DNA of 64,000 bases from Microvelia longipes (Eukaryota; Arthropoda; Insecta; Hemiptera; Veliidae). Location of the stretch: the NCBI GenBank assembly GCA_018340805.1, contig JACMZG010001870.1, positions 21,211,353-21,275,352 of the forward strand. The letters are read 5' to 3'. Made by a program: the position numbers and the translations under genes. Under the pieces are notes generated by a model. That model worked only from the letters and a program-made list of their open reading frames with translations, searched no databases and had not been told where the DNA came from. Shown here one piece after another: positions 50,070 through 63,110 of this stretch; the stretch's first letter is position 1; each line of letters starts with the position of its first letter.

Positions 50070-52228
50070 ACAATGCACAGTCGTACCCTGCAGCTATATT
50101 TCAACTGTAAGAAGTCTCAAGAAGAACAAAATATAAAAATACTATTTAAAGTTATTGAAAAATAACTTACTAAAATTATTATTTAACATTTCAAGATATA
50201 TAAATAGAAAAAAAGAAGATTCATCAAGTATGTTATGTCGTCACGACGGTACATGCAACAAAGAATATTTCTTCTTTACTGAAGAGAGAAAAAAAACTAA
50301 AAAAACTCATGCAATTAAATTAATTGTGTAAATTATAGAATAAGGTGTATGCCTCCGATTTTATTGTGTTCATCATTAATTTAATTACATGATAATATCC
50401 TGGAGGTTAAAAGGCAAAATATAATTAGTTATATGTACTAAGAACAAGTTAAATATATATTCCCTGTATATTTCTAGCCTAGTTTTGCTAATTAACTTAA
50501 GTTTACCTAATTTGGCATTTCAAATGTGAAAAGTTTATGAAAAATTCTATCAAAACCTTAAACTATGTTAATACACCGAAAGATTTCTTTTGGATATTTT
50601 TGGTGTATTATTTAGTTGTACGATCACAAAATTAAGAATGTACTTCAAAAGCCGGCGGACTCAATGTTTTTCTTTATATTCTTCCTCTCTACAAGTACCT
50701 TACTTTTTAGTACTTTAGATAAAGTAAAGTTCCCATCCATTATATAAATCTCTTGACTAATTCATTTTTTAAACCATATTTTATTATATTATTGGTCTCA
50801 AAATTATAAAGCTATTTTTATTGGTTTGCTCACTAATGAACAAGTTTCATATTTTACTGGCGAGTTTGATCTTATACTAATTTACTTTCTTAAAATACTG
50901 ACCTGCTTTTTGATTGTACACAAGATTAAAACTGTATTTTCTCTTTGCTAAAAATTTTAAATTGCTTTCATTAATAAAAAAATATATCTGATCATAAAAT
51001 TAGAAAATATTTACCTATCGAATAATTTTCGAGCCAAATTAGAAAATAATTGTACCAAGACACAATTTTTTTAAAATTTGATCTGTTTTTGTTTCTATTA
51101 AAATCTAATCTGGTTCAAAACTATCTAAATATTACTCCCTTATTTTTTTAAGGAGGAATAAATGATTTAGGAGCTTAATTATAATTAATCTTAAGCGTTT
51201 AGATTTAATGAGCGATTTCTTTAATATTTTCTTTTACCATATTATTATTTTTTTATGAGAATTAACTTTTTTGTTCATTTTATTTTCACAGTTTTGTTTA
51301 TGGTAGAAATAAAGAGAGAGAAAATATTTTCTGAAATAAATATTAACTTATGTTTTAAATATTTGTTGTAAGTACTATAACTGAAACCTAATAGAACTAA
51401 AAGTTATTAGGTCTTTGACTTACAAGCAAGTAGAAACATAGAAAACGTAATGTTTCCATAAATTCTATGTTTGCGTTCTACGCACACCCTCTCTATCTTT
51501 TTACTTGTTTTTATTAATAATGAAAAGTGGATTTTTTACATAAGTATTTAATTCCTGAAATTAATTAGTCATAAAAATAAAAATAATTAATAAGTTGGTA
51601 ATTGGTCTTAAGTGAAATGATATTATTGATAAAATGATGAATGAAAGTCAATTAAAAATCTAATGGGCCTCACTCTATGGGAGTTGTGTGCAAATTTTAA
51701 CAGTGTTGCCATTACTACTTGACAGTAGTAGTTTAATCGTCTATTTTTGTTATAAAAATTCCAAAACTGAAAAAATCCATAAAACTCAATGAAAATTTGG
51801 CAAACCAAGCTACATTTTTCATACATAGTTTTCTCAGCGAATTTTTTATTAATATGTATTTATAAATTAATGTATATCATGCCAGTTTTCGCATCGCTTA
51901 ACCATAAGTATATCAAAAGAAAAAATGCTAAGAATAATTTTAAATAAAATGAAAATGAAAGTGGAAAATGTACTATGACTCAAGTTAATTGGTAGGGTGA
52001 GAGGTTTCCCCGTGTAGGGTGTCTTGAAGTTGCTACCTCCTACTAAGTCTTTGATCTTAAAGACTGTTGAAGTTTTTAAAATTCAATCGCGAAGTTTAAG
52101 AGCCAAAAATTACCTTAACGATATGAAGGTAGAGCAAGTCAGTGAAACGACTTAATGATTATGTAGCTCGTTATATGAGATTTAAAGGGATATATTGTTA
52201 GACTAACTTACCTTTTAAGTATAATATT
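50070..52228. other. AT-rich stretch without gene
   Basis: No supported gene. The minus frame 51623-51826 has no domain. Confidence 0.65.
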
Positions 52229-52231
52229 TAT

Positions 52232-52254
52232 ATGGTCCCTGTTACAGGGACCAT
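52232..52254. repeat. Perfect 11-bp palindrome
   Basis: ATGGTCCCTGT-T-ACAGGGACCAT. It stands alone in AT-rich DNA. Confidence 0.9.
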
Positions 52255-52303
52255 TCGCTATAAAAATAAAATATATATAAATAAATATTTGGTTTTAAAC
52301 ATA

Positions 52304-52630
52304 AAATTAAGATTAAAAAAACAACTTTCAATTGAATAAAATTATAATTTTTATTAAATTTGACTCCTGGTTGTATATGTTGGATCTCAAGATGTTAGAA
52401 ATTTATAAGGTGATTCATTTTTATGTAAACAAACCGTACGCATTCGGAGGTTATAAGATGACATATTTATGAATGACGTGTGACGTCATTGCAGGAATCG
52501 GTATAGGCGGTCAACATTGAAAATTAATTATTTATTCCAGCAATGACGTCAATTCCGGACTATAACTTAACATTAAAAAAATATTTCATTCATAAAAACC
52601 TTTCAATTGAATAACGTTATACATTTTATT
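52304..52630. repeat. Direct repeats around a small inverted repeat
   Basis: CAACTTTCAATTGAATAAAA (about 52321) and CCTTTCAATTGAATAACG (about 52599) begin similar 50-bp blocks that end in TTTTATTA. Between them, GACGTCATTGCAGGAAT (52483) and ATTCCAGCAATGACGTC (52536) are inverted copies. It may be a small terminal-repeat element. Confidence 0.5.
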
Positions 52631-52779
52631 AGGGGGCCTGGATACTGTCAATAATTTTAAATTATTGTACAAAATAGTCGTTTTCTGATAACGAAAATCA
52701 TAGGATCAGAATTAAACTCCAAGAGACTTTGTTCACTGCCAGCAAAACGTTATGCCAAATGAGCGGTGGTTTAAATTAT

Positions 52780-53060
52780 TTGACCAAAATCTAAACTTAA
52801 TAATATGGATAGACTTTTCTTTATGTACTTCCATGCAGGAAGCCTCTTATGTAGTGGAAGTACTAAGGGGGGAGGCAAAACCAGGCACATAGGCCACGTA
52901 GTAGGGCTCTTCTTACCATCCCCGGTTCTTTAGCCTACACCACCCCTAGCAAAAGTCTCTTGGAATGCTTGATATATTGGAGGATATCTCCCCAAAGAGA
53001 TGAAAGCTCCTCTTTATATAAGAGTCCCGCCAAATATTCGTGTACGAAGAGAAGCTTAGT
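52780..53060. other. GC-richer unassigned block
   Basis: Contains hairpin arms GTACTTCCA (52825) and TGGAAGTAC (52855), then text rich in CC and GG (ACATAGGCCACGTAGTAGGG). No ORF is seen. It may be transposon UTR, but I cannot assign it. Confidence 0.35.
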
Positions 53061-53100
53061 ATATTTATGTATTTTTAAATCATCAATAGCCTTCTTTAAC

Positions 53101-53520
53101 GGCTATGGAGCAACGACTTCGCGGACAAGTTAATTAGCTATGTCAGTAGTAAATGGCTATGGGAGAACAACTTTGCGGACAGGTTAAGTAGCGATGTCAG
53201 TAGTAAATGGTTATGGGAGAACAACTTCGCGGACAAGTTAATTAGCTATGACAGTAGTAAATGGCTATGGGAGAACAATTTCGCGACAAGTAATTAGCTA
53301 TGTCAGTTATGGCTATGAGAACAACTTGTTAATTAGCTAGTCATAGTAAATGGCTATGGGAGAACAACTTCGCAGACAAGTTAATTAGCTTAACAAAGGT
53401 TAATAGTGTTTGATTTGTGTTAATTTTGCCTCCATGGCCGAATAATTTCGCGGGTAGGTTAATTAGCTATACACATAGGTAACAACCATGGGACAAAAAC
53501 TTCGCGGATAAGTTAGAAGT
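53101..53520. repeat. 54-bp minisatellite
   Basis: Units start GGCTATGGGAGAACAACTTC at 53101, 53155, 53209 and 53263, exactly 54 bp apart, then degrade (53310-53400) with two outlying relatives at 53440-53520. Because 54 is a multiple of three, one frame stays open for about 66 codons (18-residue repeat with LWENNFADKLISY), without an ATG. Confidence 0.93.
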
Positions 53521-54885
53521 CGAAGCTCCTGTGCGACTGTGGATTAATTAGAGGCTGTAAGGGATATTTTGAAAAAAGTATTACTAAAATTATAATATCT
53601 GGGTTTTTATTTTTCAATTATTCATACATTTGGATAAAATATATTCAAGCATTTACAAAATAAATTGTTGTTAGAAGGCCATCCAGACTTTTATAAACAC
53701 ATTATACATTACGTGATTTCTCAAATCTACAAAAACGAAAGCTGTGCATGTTGTAACATAAATTAGTATTTCATAACAAGAAAACATGTGATTATCCCTC
53801 AGAAAAATAAGCATAAAAACGACTTATTTTCATAAATGTTATCTCTCTCATGGATATAAGAAATCAAAATAAAAGGGCCCGAGGAGATAAGTGAGCTATG
53901 CAAATAATGTTGAAAGTAATTTGTTTTACTTAAAGGGTTTTACGATGAAAGGGCGTGCCTGGAAGACATGCCTTTCTGTCTCCTTGTAAATATTTAAGCT
54001 TCAGTTGTAAATTTCACATCCCGTGTAAACGATTAAAATATTATTTCTTACCTTGTACTTTTATTCAAAAATTATTTAAACATTTGCATAAAAATATATT
54101 TTTGGATATAAATTCATTAAGAATGGATATTTTATAAAGCGGGGGCACTGAAATAGTTTTATTACTTAAGCTCTTGAATTCTACTGAATTTAAATTAGAA
54201 ATAAACTACCGTCTAAGATTTTAATTTAGTATTTTTTATTTTATTTAATTTATATAAGTTAAAGTTGCAGATGTTTGATTTTTGTTAATTTTGCCTCCAC
54301 TCTTAGTGTGCTGGCCTAAAAAGATAGTCGCTTAAGTCTTAGTTAATTTTTACTAATATGATAGAATTTTTACTAATAGATAGGTCTATTCGTATCTATA
54401 ATCTTGTATTTTTAATAGGTTTAGAAGGTTATAAAGAGATAGAATTAATAAACCCATGGCGCTAGACATTAAAACTAACTCATCATTTTGGAAAACTTGA
54501 ACAATTGTTTCTAAAATGAAGCTGTTGCACAGAAAGATGACCTCCTGAACCCTAATTTTCTTGGAAATCATAATATGTACCCTAATCTGGTTATAATTAG
54601 GTATACTCCTCCTATTATTATTCTTGTTATTCTTAGTATGTCACTTAAGCCCCTTCGAAAAATTAATTTCACTAATTACAATTAAGCGTTAGAAAGAGCT
54701 TTATTGTGTAAAATGTTGCTAATGTTTTTGCTAATTATTCTTGCTCTACCTTGAATGGTCCTGAAATATGGTCTTAATCTTAATTTATTAAGCTTGCCAT
54801 GTACCTTTAAAAATGTCACTTTTTTTAATGTCATTTTAAGTTGTTTTTTAATCATGTCGTAACTTTAAGCTGATAAACGTCATTC
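53521..54885. other. AT-rich stretch without gene
   Basis: No supported gene. TTGTTAATTTTGCCTCCA-like text at about 54282-54299 repeats that at about 53418-53434. Confidence 0.6.
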
Positions 54886-54890
54886 ATTCA

Positions 54891-54990
54891 TATAATATAT
54901 ATATATATTATATAATTATATATATATATATATCATATATATATATAATATAGTATATATATAATTATATTACATATATATATATATATA
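54891..54990. repeat. (TA)n microsatellite
   Basis: TA runs broken by AATTATA, CATATA and TAGTATA. Confidence 0.95.
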
Positions 54991-56055
54991 AATTGTAAAA
55001 ATATGTATATATTGAATTATTGTAATTTAGTGGTAGAAACGAAGGAGCAAACAAATTGGTTAAAATGACAAAGTTTATTTACCATTTTAAGTTTATATAA
55101 TAATCTCTAAAGGGTTATTACAACTTAACTCTGAGAGTTGAGGTTTTGATCATACTATACATACGGCCAATAAACGCTGTTTGTTATTAATTTCATAATA
55201 TTTAAATATTAATAAAAGAATATTCTATATCCCTTTACACATTTCTCGGTTTAAGGTTAACGCTAGTTTTAATGGCTAGTAGTAAAATTAACTATTCTAT
55301 ATTCTTCTCACTACCACACATGTATTAAGATATCTTATTTAAATAAAAACTTTACTTGAAAAAGCATCTCCCTTACATGTTTTGTTACTTAAAAAAATAT
55401 CCATGTTACCTTTACTGTGGTTAAACTTGAGGATAAAGGGTGTGCAATGAATCTCTTTTAAGTTTATATGGTAAAAGGAAAAGCGATATGGCTTTAAATG
55501 AAAATTGGTTTCAAGAGGTTGAGGTAGGATTCTAAAGGTTCTCAAAACCTTTAGATAGAGTCGATGATTTTGCTCAAGGGAAACATCTCTTGTATATTAT
55601 ATCCTTTATATTCCTATTGCTGGATTTCCCTCTTTTCCCTTTGACTTATAGTATATTTGTTGTATTTTCTTAGTTTTCCTAATAACAGTTTAAATGTTTA
55701 TAGTTAAAGTAGAAAGGAAGCTTTAGAAGGATATTAACGTTTTCTGTAAGATAAATTTTAGTTTATTGATGTTGTTAGTTTTTGAAATAATTTCCTCCCG
55801 TAATTGTTTTAATCCAAACTGTTATTGTTTTTATTGGACAATTATGTTTCTTTTCTTTTTCTTTGACAAATTATCAAAAATGACAGTACTTAACAACAGT
55901 CATAAGTAAAGATTGTGATTAAAAAGTGGCTATGTGCAAGTAGCTTAAAGTAAAAGCGAGTTTTATAAAGTAGTAAATGTTTATTTACTACCTTGTATAC
56001 TGAGGAATATAAGTTTTTATATTACTTTTTCCTGAAATAGAACAGAATTTTAGGC
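54991..56055. other. AT-rich stretch without gene
   Basis: Only domainless small frames (for example minus 55339-55545). Confidence 0.6.
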
Positions 56056-56059
56056 CTTA

Positions 56060-56667
56060 TGATACAAAATATCTTAGGGATATAAGATATCGTATTGTTT
56101 CCGTAGTTTTATCGATTAACCAATCAGCCAAGTTGATCCAAAGAAAATTCTCGAAATATGTTAAGAAAGTTTGTCTATTGCTTCGTACAACTAAGCAATT
56201 TTGCTTCGATAGAAATTTTGCGTACAACTTATTTTGCATTGGTGGAATCAATTTTGTACTATGGGATAATTGCTTATGGAAGTGCCGCTGATACTAACTT
56301 AGAAACACTTTACATAGTGCAAAAAAGAATAATAAAGGTCATTTTGTCACGACCAAGAATGGCAAGTACTGACGACCTATTTATTGACTTCAATGTCCTA
56401 CCTCTGGCACTTCTGTTTAAAAAAGCTGTTCTAGTCCACTACTTTAAAGGTGAAAAATTTGTTCTAGAGCATGATTATCCTACTAGGAGCAAAGCAAATC
56501 AAATAGTTCAAACACCTTTTTGTAAAACAACAAAACAGCAAAAACATGCTTCTTTTAAAGGGCCTATCTCTTATAATGATCTACCATTATCGATAAAATC
56601 ATGTGAAACAATCAATAAATTTAAGAAAGAAATAAGAAAGTATTTACATGACTTAATTCCTCGATAA
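56060..56667 (+). pseudogene. 5'-truncated non-LTR retrotransposon, reverse transcriptase C-terminus
   Basis: The open frame 56158-56667 (169 codons) matches the C-terminal part of ORF2 at 12070-12575. RKFVYCFVQLSNFASIEILR parallels RKTMYAFIRIRDFASKAVLK, YGIIAYGSAADTNLETL parallels YCILVWGSAPSTYLNLV, and QIVQTPFCKTTKQQKHASF parallels the matching segment there. Residue identity looks moderate, so it is a different family of the same clade. Upstream, in the same frame, ILGI at 56071 may be motif E, but stops follow. The insertion seems truncated near 56060. The 3' tail was not defined. Confidence 0.88.
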
Positions 56668-58240
56668 CTTTATTAAGAATCCCATCAAGCCTTTTTTTCC
56701 TTTTTTTTAACAAAATTTGATACGTACCTACCTTTTTTATTAGAAAATACATTTTTATTATACTAATTTGCATAATGCTATTATTTATAATATTTTATTT
56801 TTTATCTAAGTCTAAATAGTTACATAACAATCTTAATATACAATACATATATTAAAAAATCACAAAAAGAAATTAAAAAAACATAGCTTAAACTAGTCAA
56901 ATTTTATAACGTGTAAATAAATAATTTATTATTTATGTATTGATATCGAATCCAAGGATAGTATGTATCCGAATTCTTAGCTAATTCAGGATCCGATCTT
57001 GATAGCATAATAAGATTAGGAGATCAGTTTAGGACAAAAACAGCAATAATTATAACAATTGGGTAAAGTGGACTATCGTCATTTGCTCATCATTGCCTAT
57101 TATCTTTTTGAAAACATATTCGGGTATTATCTTGAATCTCAATGAACTAATCTTTATTAATGTAACAATTAAAGATTTTTCGAAATATCTCCTTTCAAGA
57201 TGCAGGGAAGCAACATTTGCATATTGGTTTTTGCATTTTGACTTACAAAAATTCGCTATCGGGGTTGGGATGGAGAGCATGGTGCCCATGGTGAAATAGG
57301 ATGGAGGGAGTTGCGCTTTAGAGGGTTTTCATAAAAAAATAGGTTTTGCGAGACTAAATACGTAAGTTTTAAAAAAAATATAATTAACTCTTTTTAAAGT
57401 ACATAAAATATACATGTCTGATCCCGAGGCGTCAAACTTTGTTTTTATCACATTACATTAAGAAAATAAAAAAAAACTATATACCCTCTAATTATGTTTC
57501 GTCTGTTTCCCTATACTGTATCTCAAACACATTTTAATTCAAAGCCTATAATCATTCATGCAAATTTATAAATTAAAAATTCGTCATAAAAAATTAGCTT
57601 TCTGGCATAACAATTTAATTACATTTAAGTTATTTATTTGCTTATGACATAATATAACCTAAGGATAATTACGAATAAATTCTTGGATTTTATTATTTAA
57701 TAACTTTTCTATTTGAAACGTGATGTCGCAGTCACGTGATAACCTTGAATTGCTTGTTTTGTTCAATGCTTCCTGAATTTAAATTTATGCGTTTACGCCC
57801 TTCCTTTAACTAGCCAAGAATTTCAAATTACTAGTCGCGTGTTTTTAAAACTAGTTTTTTTAAATGGATTATTCTCTATTTTATTAACATTTCATTTTTA
57901 CAATATCACGTTGTTCAGTACACAATTACTAGTTAAGTACTTGAAATCATGAAAAATAAAATATGTAAAAAGTTATAGTTGTAGGTGTAAATTCAGTACA
58001 TTTTTAGTCTTTCGTTTGCACACACCTTTTTCAAATATGGTGCATTTTGTTATTTTTTACTCTTGATATTTCTATTTCTGTTGATTTCTCTATTGTTCTT
58101 GGGAATCCTCAATTTCTATTTATGATTTTGTTCATTCTTATTAAAAGTCATCTAAAATATTAATGATATCGTTCATTTAAAAAAATCCCTATACATTAAT
58201 TTAAAACAATTTGAAATTTTATATATTGTGTTTCAATTTT
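56668..58240. other. AT-rich stretch without gene
   Basis: Antisense-overlapping small frames at 57050-57299 cancel each other as evidence. No gene is supported. Confidence 0.6.
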
Positions 58241-58247
58241 TTTTTAA

Positions 58248-58479
58248 ATGTATTCGAGCGGTAAAGATGTTAACCACGGTTTATTCGGTCAAAATACGTT
58301 AAATCGAATGTACGCTAAAGTAAATAAAAGTAAAGTATCAAATAATATTTACTCATCTCTTAAAAATAACAATTTAAACATTTATGCAACTCTTAGTAAA
58401 AAGGAGAAGTTAGATGTTAATAAAAAAGATGTCAATAGCTGTGATGAGATGAAATATATGGAGAAATACGCCACCGTCA
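58248..58479 (+). CDS. Candidate host exon with four tyrosine motifs
   Basis: The frame opens at ATG 58248 (TAA directly upstream, weak start context) and encodes a hydrophilic, Lys/Asn/Ser-rich stretch. Tyrosine motifs of one pattern recur: YAKV (Y22), YSSL (Y35), YATL (Y46) and YATV (Y74). They resemble SH2-binding or ITIM-like cytoplasmic motifs, which is inference. At 58480 a consensus donor GTAAGT interrupts the frame in phase 1; a second, weaker donor (AAG|GTATCA) follows at 58521 in phase 0. The frame remains open to 58571. The alternation is not explained by any tandem DNA repeat. I do not recognise the protein. The 60349 acceptor downstream fits the first donor. Confidence 0.4.
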
Positions 58480-58854
58480 GTAAGTTGAGTCAGCTTTGCG
58501 CTGATGTTTGGAGTGATAAGGTATCATTGTATATTGATTTAATTATAAATTATTTATCTATGTTACTATAGTTGTTTATTATGATTATTTGCTGATTACT
58601 TTTTATTATTAATTTTATATTATTCTTCATTATTTATAATTTTTTCAATATTTCACTGATATTAAGTGTAGTTTTTTATTAATTTAAACGTGTATTTTAC
58701 TTGTTTTTTAATGATTACTTACTAATTTATTGTTTGATGTTCTTGATGCTTACTTTATATTTTGTATTAATATGTATTCTATTAGGCTTGCTCCTTATTG
58801 TTCTGTAAAATGAAACAGTTTTATTATTAATTCTTGTGTGTCTCTTTAATACTA

Positions 58855-58937
58855 TATGAGAATTAGTTTAGGGCACATATAGTTAATTCAATCTAAAAAA
58901 AATCTGGTCTCTACTGTGCCCTAAACTAATTCACATA
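58855..58937. repeat. Inverted repeat, 18-bp perfect arms
   Basis: GAATTAGTTTAGGGCACA (58860) and TGTGCCCTAAACTAATTC (58915) are exact reverse complements with a 37-bp loop; similarity extends about five bases outward. It may be a very short MITE. Confidence 0.88.
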
Positions 58938-60119
58938 ATTTTATTAATTATTAAATATTGATCAATTATATTTTCGTTTGTTTCTTAAGATTTAACTCTA
59001 AAATTTTCGCTTAGGAGGTCTGTGTGTCGAAGCCCTATACTGCAACTTTTTAAAAATAGTATTTGATATGACAGAATTTGTTCTTTTAGCATGGTAGATG
59101 AGTTCACCTAAAGTTGCTTCCTCAGGGTGAACCCTAATTGGTCGAAATGCCCCTAAAACTAAAATGCATTCATTTAAACATTGGAGGAGTAAATTATACG
59201 TCTTGATAAAGTTTAATTTTGTTTTCACTGTTTCAATATAATTTTAAAAGTTAAAGCGAAATGAAAACTCCAATTAAAATTACTCTAATATTTTTATTCA
59301 TGTTCATATGAGCTAACATAGTATATAAACTTTACAGGGTTTGTTTGATACTAAAGGGGGATTTGCTTACAACGTTAATTACTAATTTCAAAACCCTAAT
59401 TAGTGCTTGTTTTTTGATCTATTGACATTTTTTCATGACTGGACTCTATGAAGTATGCTTATTACATCTTCGTCGTATATTACGCATGACATACGATAAT
59501 ATTTCTTCAAGAAGAAAGAGCTTAAAGAGGATATATTAAGGGAAAAAAGTTATTAGTATAAACATTAATTAGCGATATTTATGATTTTAAAATATTTCAT
59601 GTATGTTATGTAATTTTTATCAAAACATTTAAGTAACATGGAGATTTATAAATTAAGAATTAATCATACAGACATTAATTTACATTTTAATTAAAATGGG
59701 ATTACAAATATTTGAAATCCTATTTAAAATATTTTTAATTCCTTTTATTAAAAATATTGTGAATTTCCTTTGTATACAAAAAGCTTACAACTCAAGCTTT
59801 TTATATACAAAGATTTTTATAACATTATTTTTATAAGGTTTTTAAACATTTTTCATAACATTGTTTGTACTATAAATATCATAAAAAAAAAAACACTTAA
59901 CATGCTAACATCAATGCTTACATTCTTAATGTTAATACCTATTGATGCTTAAAGCTAAGATCAAAGTAAAATGAGAACGATTATTTTCGTTAGAATATCT
60001 TATTGGTATGACTTTTTAACATCTGATTAAAAAACTTGTTATAATAATACTTATTACTTTTTGTCTCTAGTTTCATGTTTAATTTTATTAATAGATATAA
60101 AAATGTTCTATTTTTTTTG

Positions 60120-60122
<3 letters not shown>

Positions 60123-60192
<70 letters not shown>

Positions 60193-60225
60193 TATATATA
60201 TAATATAATATATAATAATAATATA
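60123..60225. repeat. (TA)n microsatellite
   Basis: TA runs of about 68 bp, a GATATA interruption, then ATAATA-rich text. Tyr-Ile frames on both strands are artefacts. Confidence 0.97.
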
Positions 60226-60348
60226 TTATCACAACTTGTTTTTTACCAATTACTGATTGCTTCTTACACTTTGCATTCTCTCTTATAAAATTTCAAAAAG
60301 CGTAATATTTCATAATGTGCAACGTTATTAAATCTTTTTTTTTTTCAG

Positions 60349-60500
60349 AAATCATAAAACAAAACAATCAGATTATAACAAAAACTGGATTATCTAATGT
60401 TAAATCTTTACTAATTCGTACTTTCGTACTTGAAACACAAGTGACCCATAATTTTAAACAAAAGACACATTCTATACGGTCTCTAAATCTCAAAAAGTAG
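60349..60500 (+). CDS. Candidate terminal exon
   Basis: A strong acceptor (T-run then CAG, ending 60348) precedes about 50 codons of open frame ending at TAG 60498-60500, with the text KQNNQIITKTGLSNVKSLLI and THNFKQKTHSIRSLNLKK. The frame entered in phase 1 is the open one; phase 0 meets a stop after two codons. No family is recognised. A possible poly(A) signal, AATAAA, lies near 61447. It is listed because of the acceptor and the phase match with 58479, not because of similarity. Confidence 0.3.
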
Positions 60501-62930
60501 TCCTACCTCGGTTTTAAAAAGCATCTCACGTATTGTTTTTTTTAAAAAGTTAATTTTTTGCTTATCTTTAGGTTAACTATGTCACATTCTTAACATACTG
60601 GTTGTAGTGTTAAAAAAACAAAAGACACACCCTAGCTAAACCTTAGTTTTTAAGTTAAGTTTTAAAACTTTTTAGAATGGGTTGTTAAACTTTTTTGGAA
60701 AAATTTATATGCGTGAAGATCGTGTACAAAGTTTTTTTTTTAAAAGTTTTTCTGCGTTTAGTTAAAATTAGTTAATTTAGTTACAAATTAATTAGTTCGA
60801 CTATGCTGCTTATTTTAAAACTGTTTTCTCTTTCTATTTATATGTAGATTTTCTGATGTAAAAAGTTTGAGATTTTCATTTGTAGTCTGTTTTATACTTA
60901 AAACGCCTCTTTATTGAAACTGAGTAAATAATTTGATAGATTTTACCTGGTGTATTGAGGGAAGGATTTATTGGGTATGCCTACATATTTGCAGCATTTA
61001 CACTACTGAGATCTATGCATTATATAATGACAACTTTTGCTGCACAGATATTATACATGGACTATACATAGATAGTTTACGTTCTTACAAACTGGTATTT
61101 ACATAGTAAAACTATCTACTGTTCAAAGGAAAAAGAAAAAAAAGGAAGTTTACATAACAAATTTGGGATGTTAGCTCAAGTGGTTTTGTTATGAAGGGTT
61201 AGGTCGGAGTATAATAGAATGGAGTCAAGGGTCACCTAACTGACCCTTCTAGCTTCCTACTTCTAGGGATAAGACAAACAGCCAAATATCTACTTAACTA
61301 TGACTTCGTTCTGAATATTACTCGAGGTATGGACTTTATAGTTTTGATAGTTCAATTTTAAGTATATAGAACATAATCAAATCAATTCAATTCAGTCTAC
61401 CTTTGCTCACTGACCTTGCTCGAGTCTCCTTAACAGAAGTGACCCAATAAAGATAAATAGGTGTACTAGCCGTATTGTTTCATTAAAATGAAACATTGTA
61501 TACTTGTGTATTATAAAAATTAAACTTTATCCAAATTTAAACCAATTGGTTATTTTCTGATTTTAAACGATTTTAAGAAATGAAAAATGGACATGTCATT
61601 TAATACAAATTAATTTAATGCTAATAATAAACTAAATCTTGGCTTATTTGTTGATCTTCTATAGAAGTTTATACCAAACTTAACTGCGATCCAATTATTT
61701 TTGATTTTTTTTCTGATTAACGACGTTTAATGTCATGTGTGTAAAAACCATGCAGAAGGTCTTAAAACATCTGAAACGGATGATCCGAGTTATTGATTCG
61801 AAGTTTAATGCAAACGTAATACTTTCCTATACACCTACGATATAAATGGGGGGAAAATTATAATCAGCCCCGTCCCAATTGAGTTTAGGAGAAGTTTTAA
61901 AAAGCAGCCAACCTGTTCGTTATATCAAAGTATGAAATAAAATACTAAATTAATCAATAGGGATGATTTTTTTGTATTCCCTATCCGATTTAACAATGAT
62001 AAAATAAATTTAAAATGTAAATCATATTTACATCAAAAATGTTTAATTGTAAACAAACTTGACAGATGCTCTTTTTATTAAAAACCGTATGAGGAAAGCA
62101 ACATAAGCTCATAAAGTTTCTGTTTTAGCTCATATTTTTCCAGAGCCTCTTTTATGACTGAAAGTATTAAAATATTTAAAAAATTCTTAATTTTATTCTT
62201 CTTTACTAGTAAGGTTCTATGAAGTTTGAAAAAAAATGTGATATAATATAAATGACTAGAATCAGTGATAGAAACTAATACCTCATTGTCTTCACTTCAT
62301 TTAACAGATTTATAAAGTTTTTCCGCTCTCACTCAATTATATTAGCGGAGTCTTAGTGAAGAAGCAATCTGAAGGGTAGAAAGGCAACAACTATAAAGAA
62401 ACATTAATCTTACTTATATTAGTTAAAGTTTTAAATGATACTTCCTAAGACTTTAAAAGAGATACTGGAAAGTCTCTCGGTTGCTTTAGGTTTTAAACTT
62501 CTTATTTAATACTGTAGCTTACCCTTTATTTATTTCAAAAAATAATATTGACTACTGTGGACTCTATTTGAATCGGACTCTTTATCTTCTTTCGATGTTG
62601 TCTTGCAAATAATTATTTATTTAGTAATTTATTACTACGAAACCAACCAATTATATGTGCTTTAGCATTGATTTATACAATCTTGCTAGTCAAGCAAGCT
62701 TCTTTTACCTTAACTTAACTTTACTCCTAGCAATATAGTAAGAAAAGAGATTCTCTTTTTATATCACTTACTTTATTTTATGCAATTCAGCAAATGAAAG
62801 AAGTGAGTCTGTGTTTCATTTGTCACTTAAGTTGCCTAGCGAGTAGTGACAGTAAAGAGAGAGAGAGAGAGAGGTGATAGATCTTCTAGCAAGTTGGCCA
62901 CGCCACGGTGTATTGCCTTTTTTGATAGAA
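60501..62930. other. AT-rich stretch without gene
   Basis: No supported gene. A small hairpin AAGGGTCA-CCTAAC-TGACCCTT lies at 61227-61248 and a (GA)n tract at 62856-62873. Confidence 0.6.
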
Positions 62931-62934
62931 GTTT

Positions 62935-63108
62935 TGATAGAACTCCTTTAGATAGAAGATAGTGGTCTAGCTTTTTTGCGTCTAATTTACAGGAAAGCCG
63001 TAATTTTACTAGCGTAAGTTTCTTTAGCTTTTACTAGAAACAACGCGTGCCCCACTGCCAGACCAACCTGTTGGTCTGGTTGTTTCTGTCCCCGAAACAA
63101 GCAAATAT
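62935..63108 (+). repeat. Dispersed repeat family T, copy 2
   Basis: Pairs with 115-310. It contains CCAGACCAA-CCTG-TTGGTCTGG, a perfect 9-bp hairpin that copy 1 lacks. Its right end is cut by the foldback element starting at about 63111. Confidence 0.7.
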
Positions 63109-63110
63109 AT

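Larger units (their letters stand above)
58480..60348 (+). other. Candidate intron
   Basis: GTAAGT at the left and TTTTTTTTTTTCAG at the right bound 1,869 bp that hold a hairpin (58855-58937), a (TA)n tract (60123-60225) and only domainless frames. The exon on the left ends after one base of a codon, and the frame on the right starts at the second base, so the join keeps the frame and makes one Lys codon. Confidence 0.35.

Noticed and set aside
53955..54137. Small plus-strand frame after the minisatellite
   Set aside because: AT-driven frame with no domain, no splice signals and no similarity to anything in the window.
58998..59228. 76-codon minus-strand frame ending in STHRPPKRKF
   Set aside because: Reads plausibly but shows no family, splice or repeat support; it lies in the candidate plus-strand intron. 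Kept only as a possible repeat fragment.
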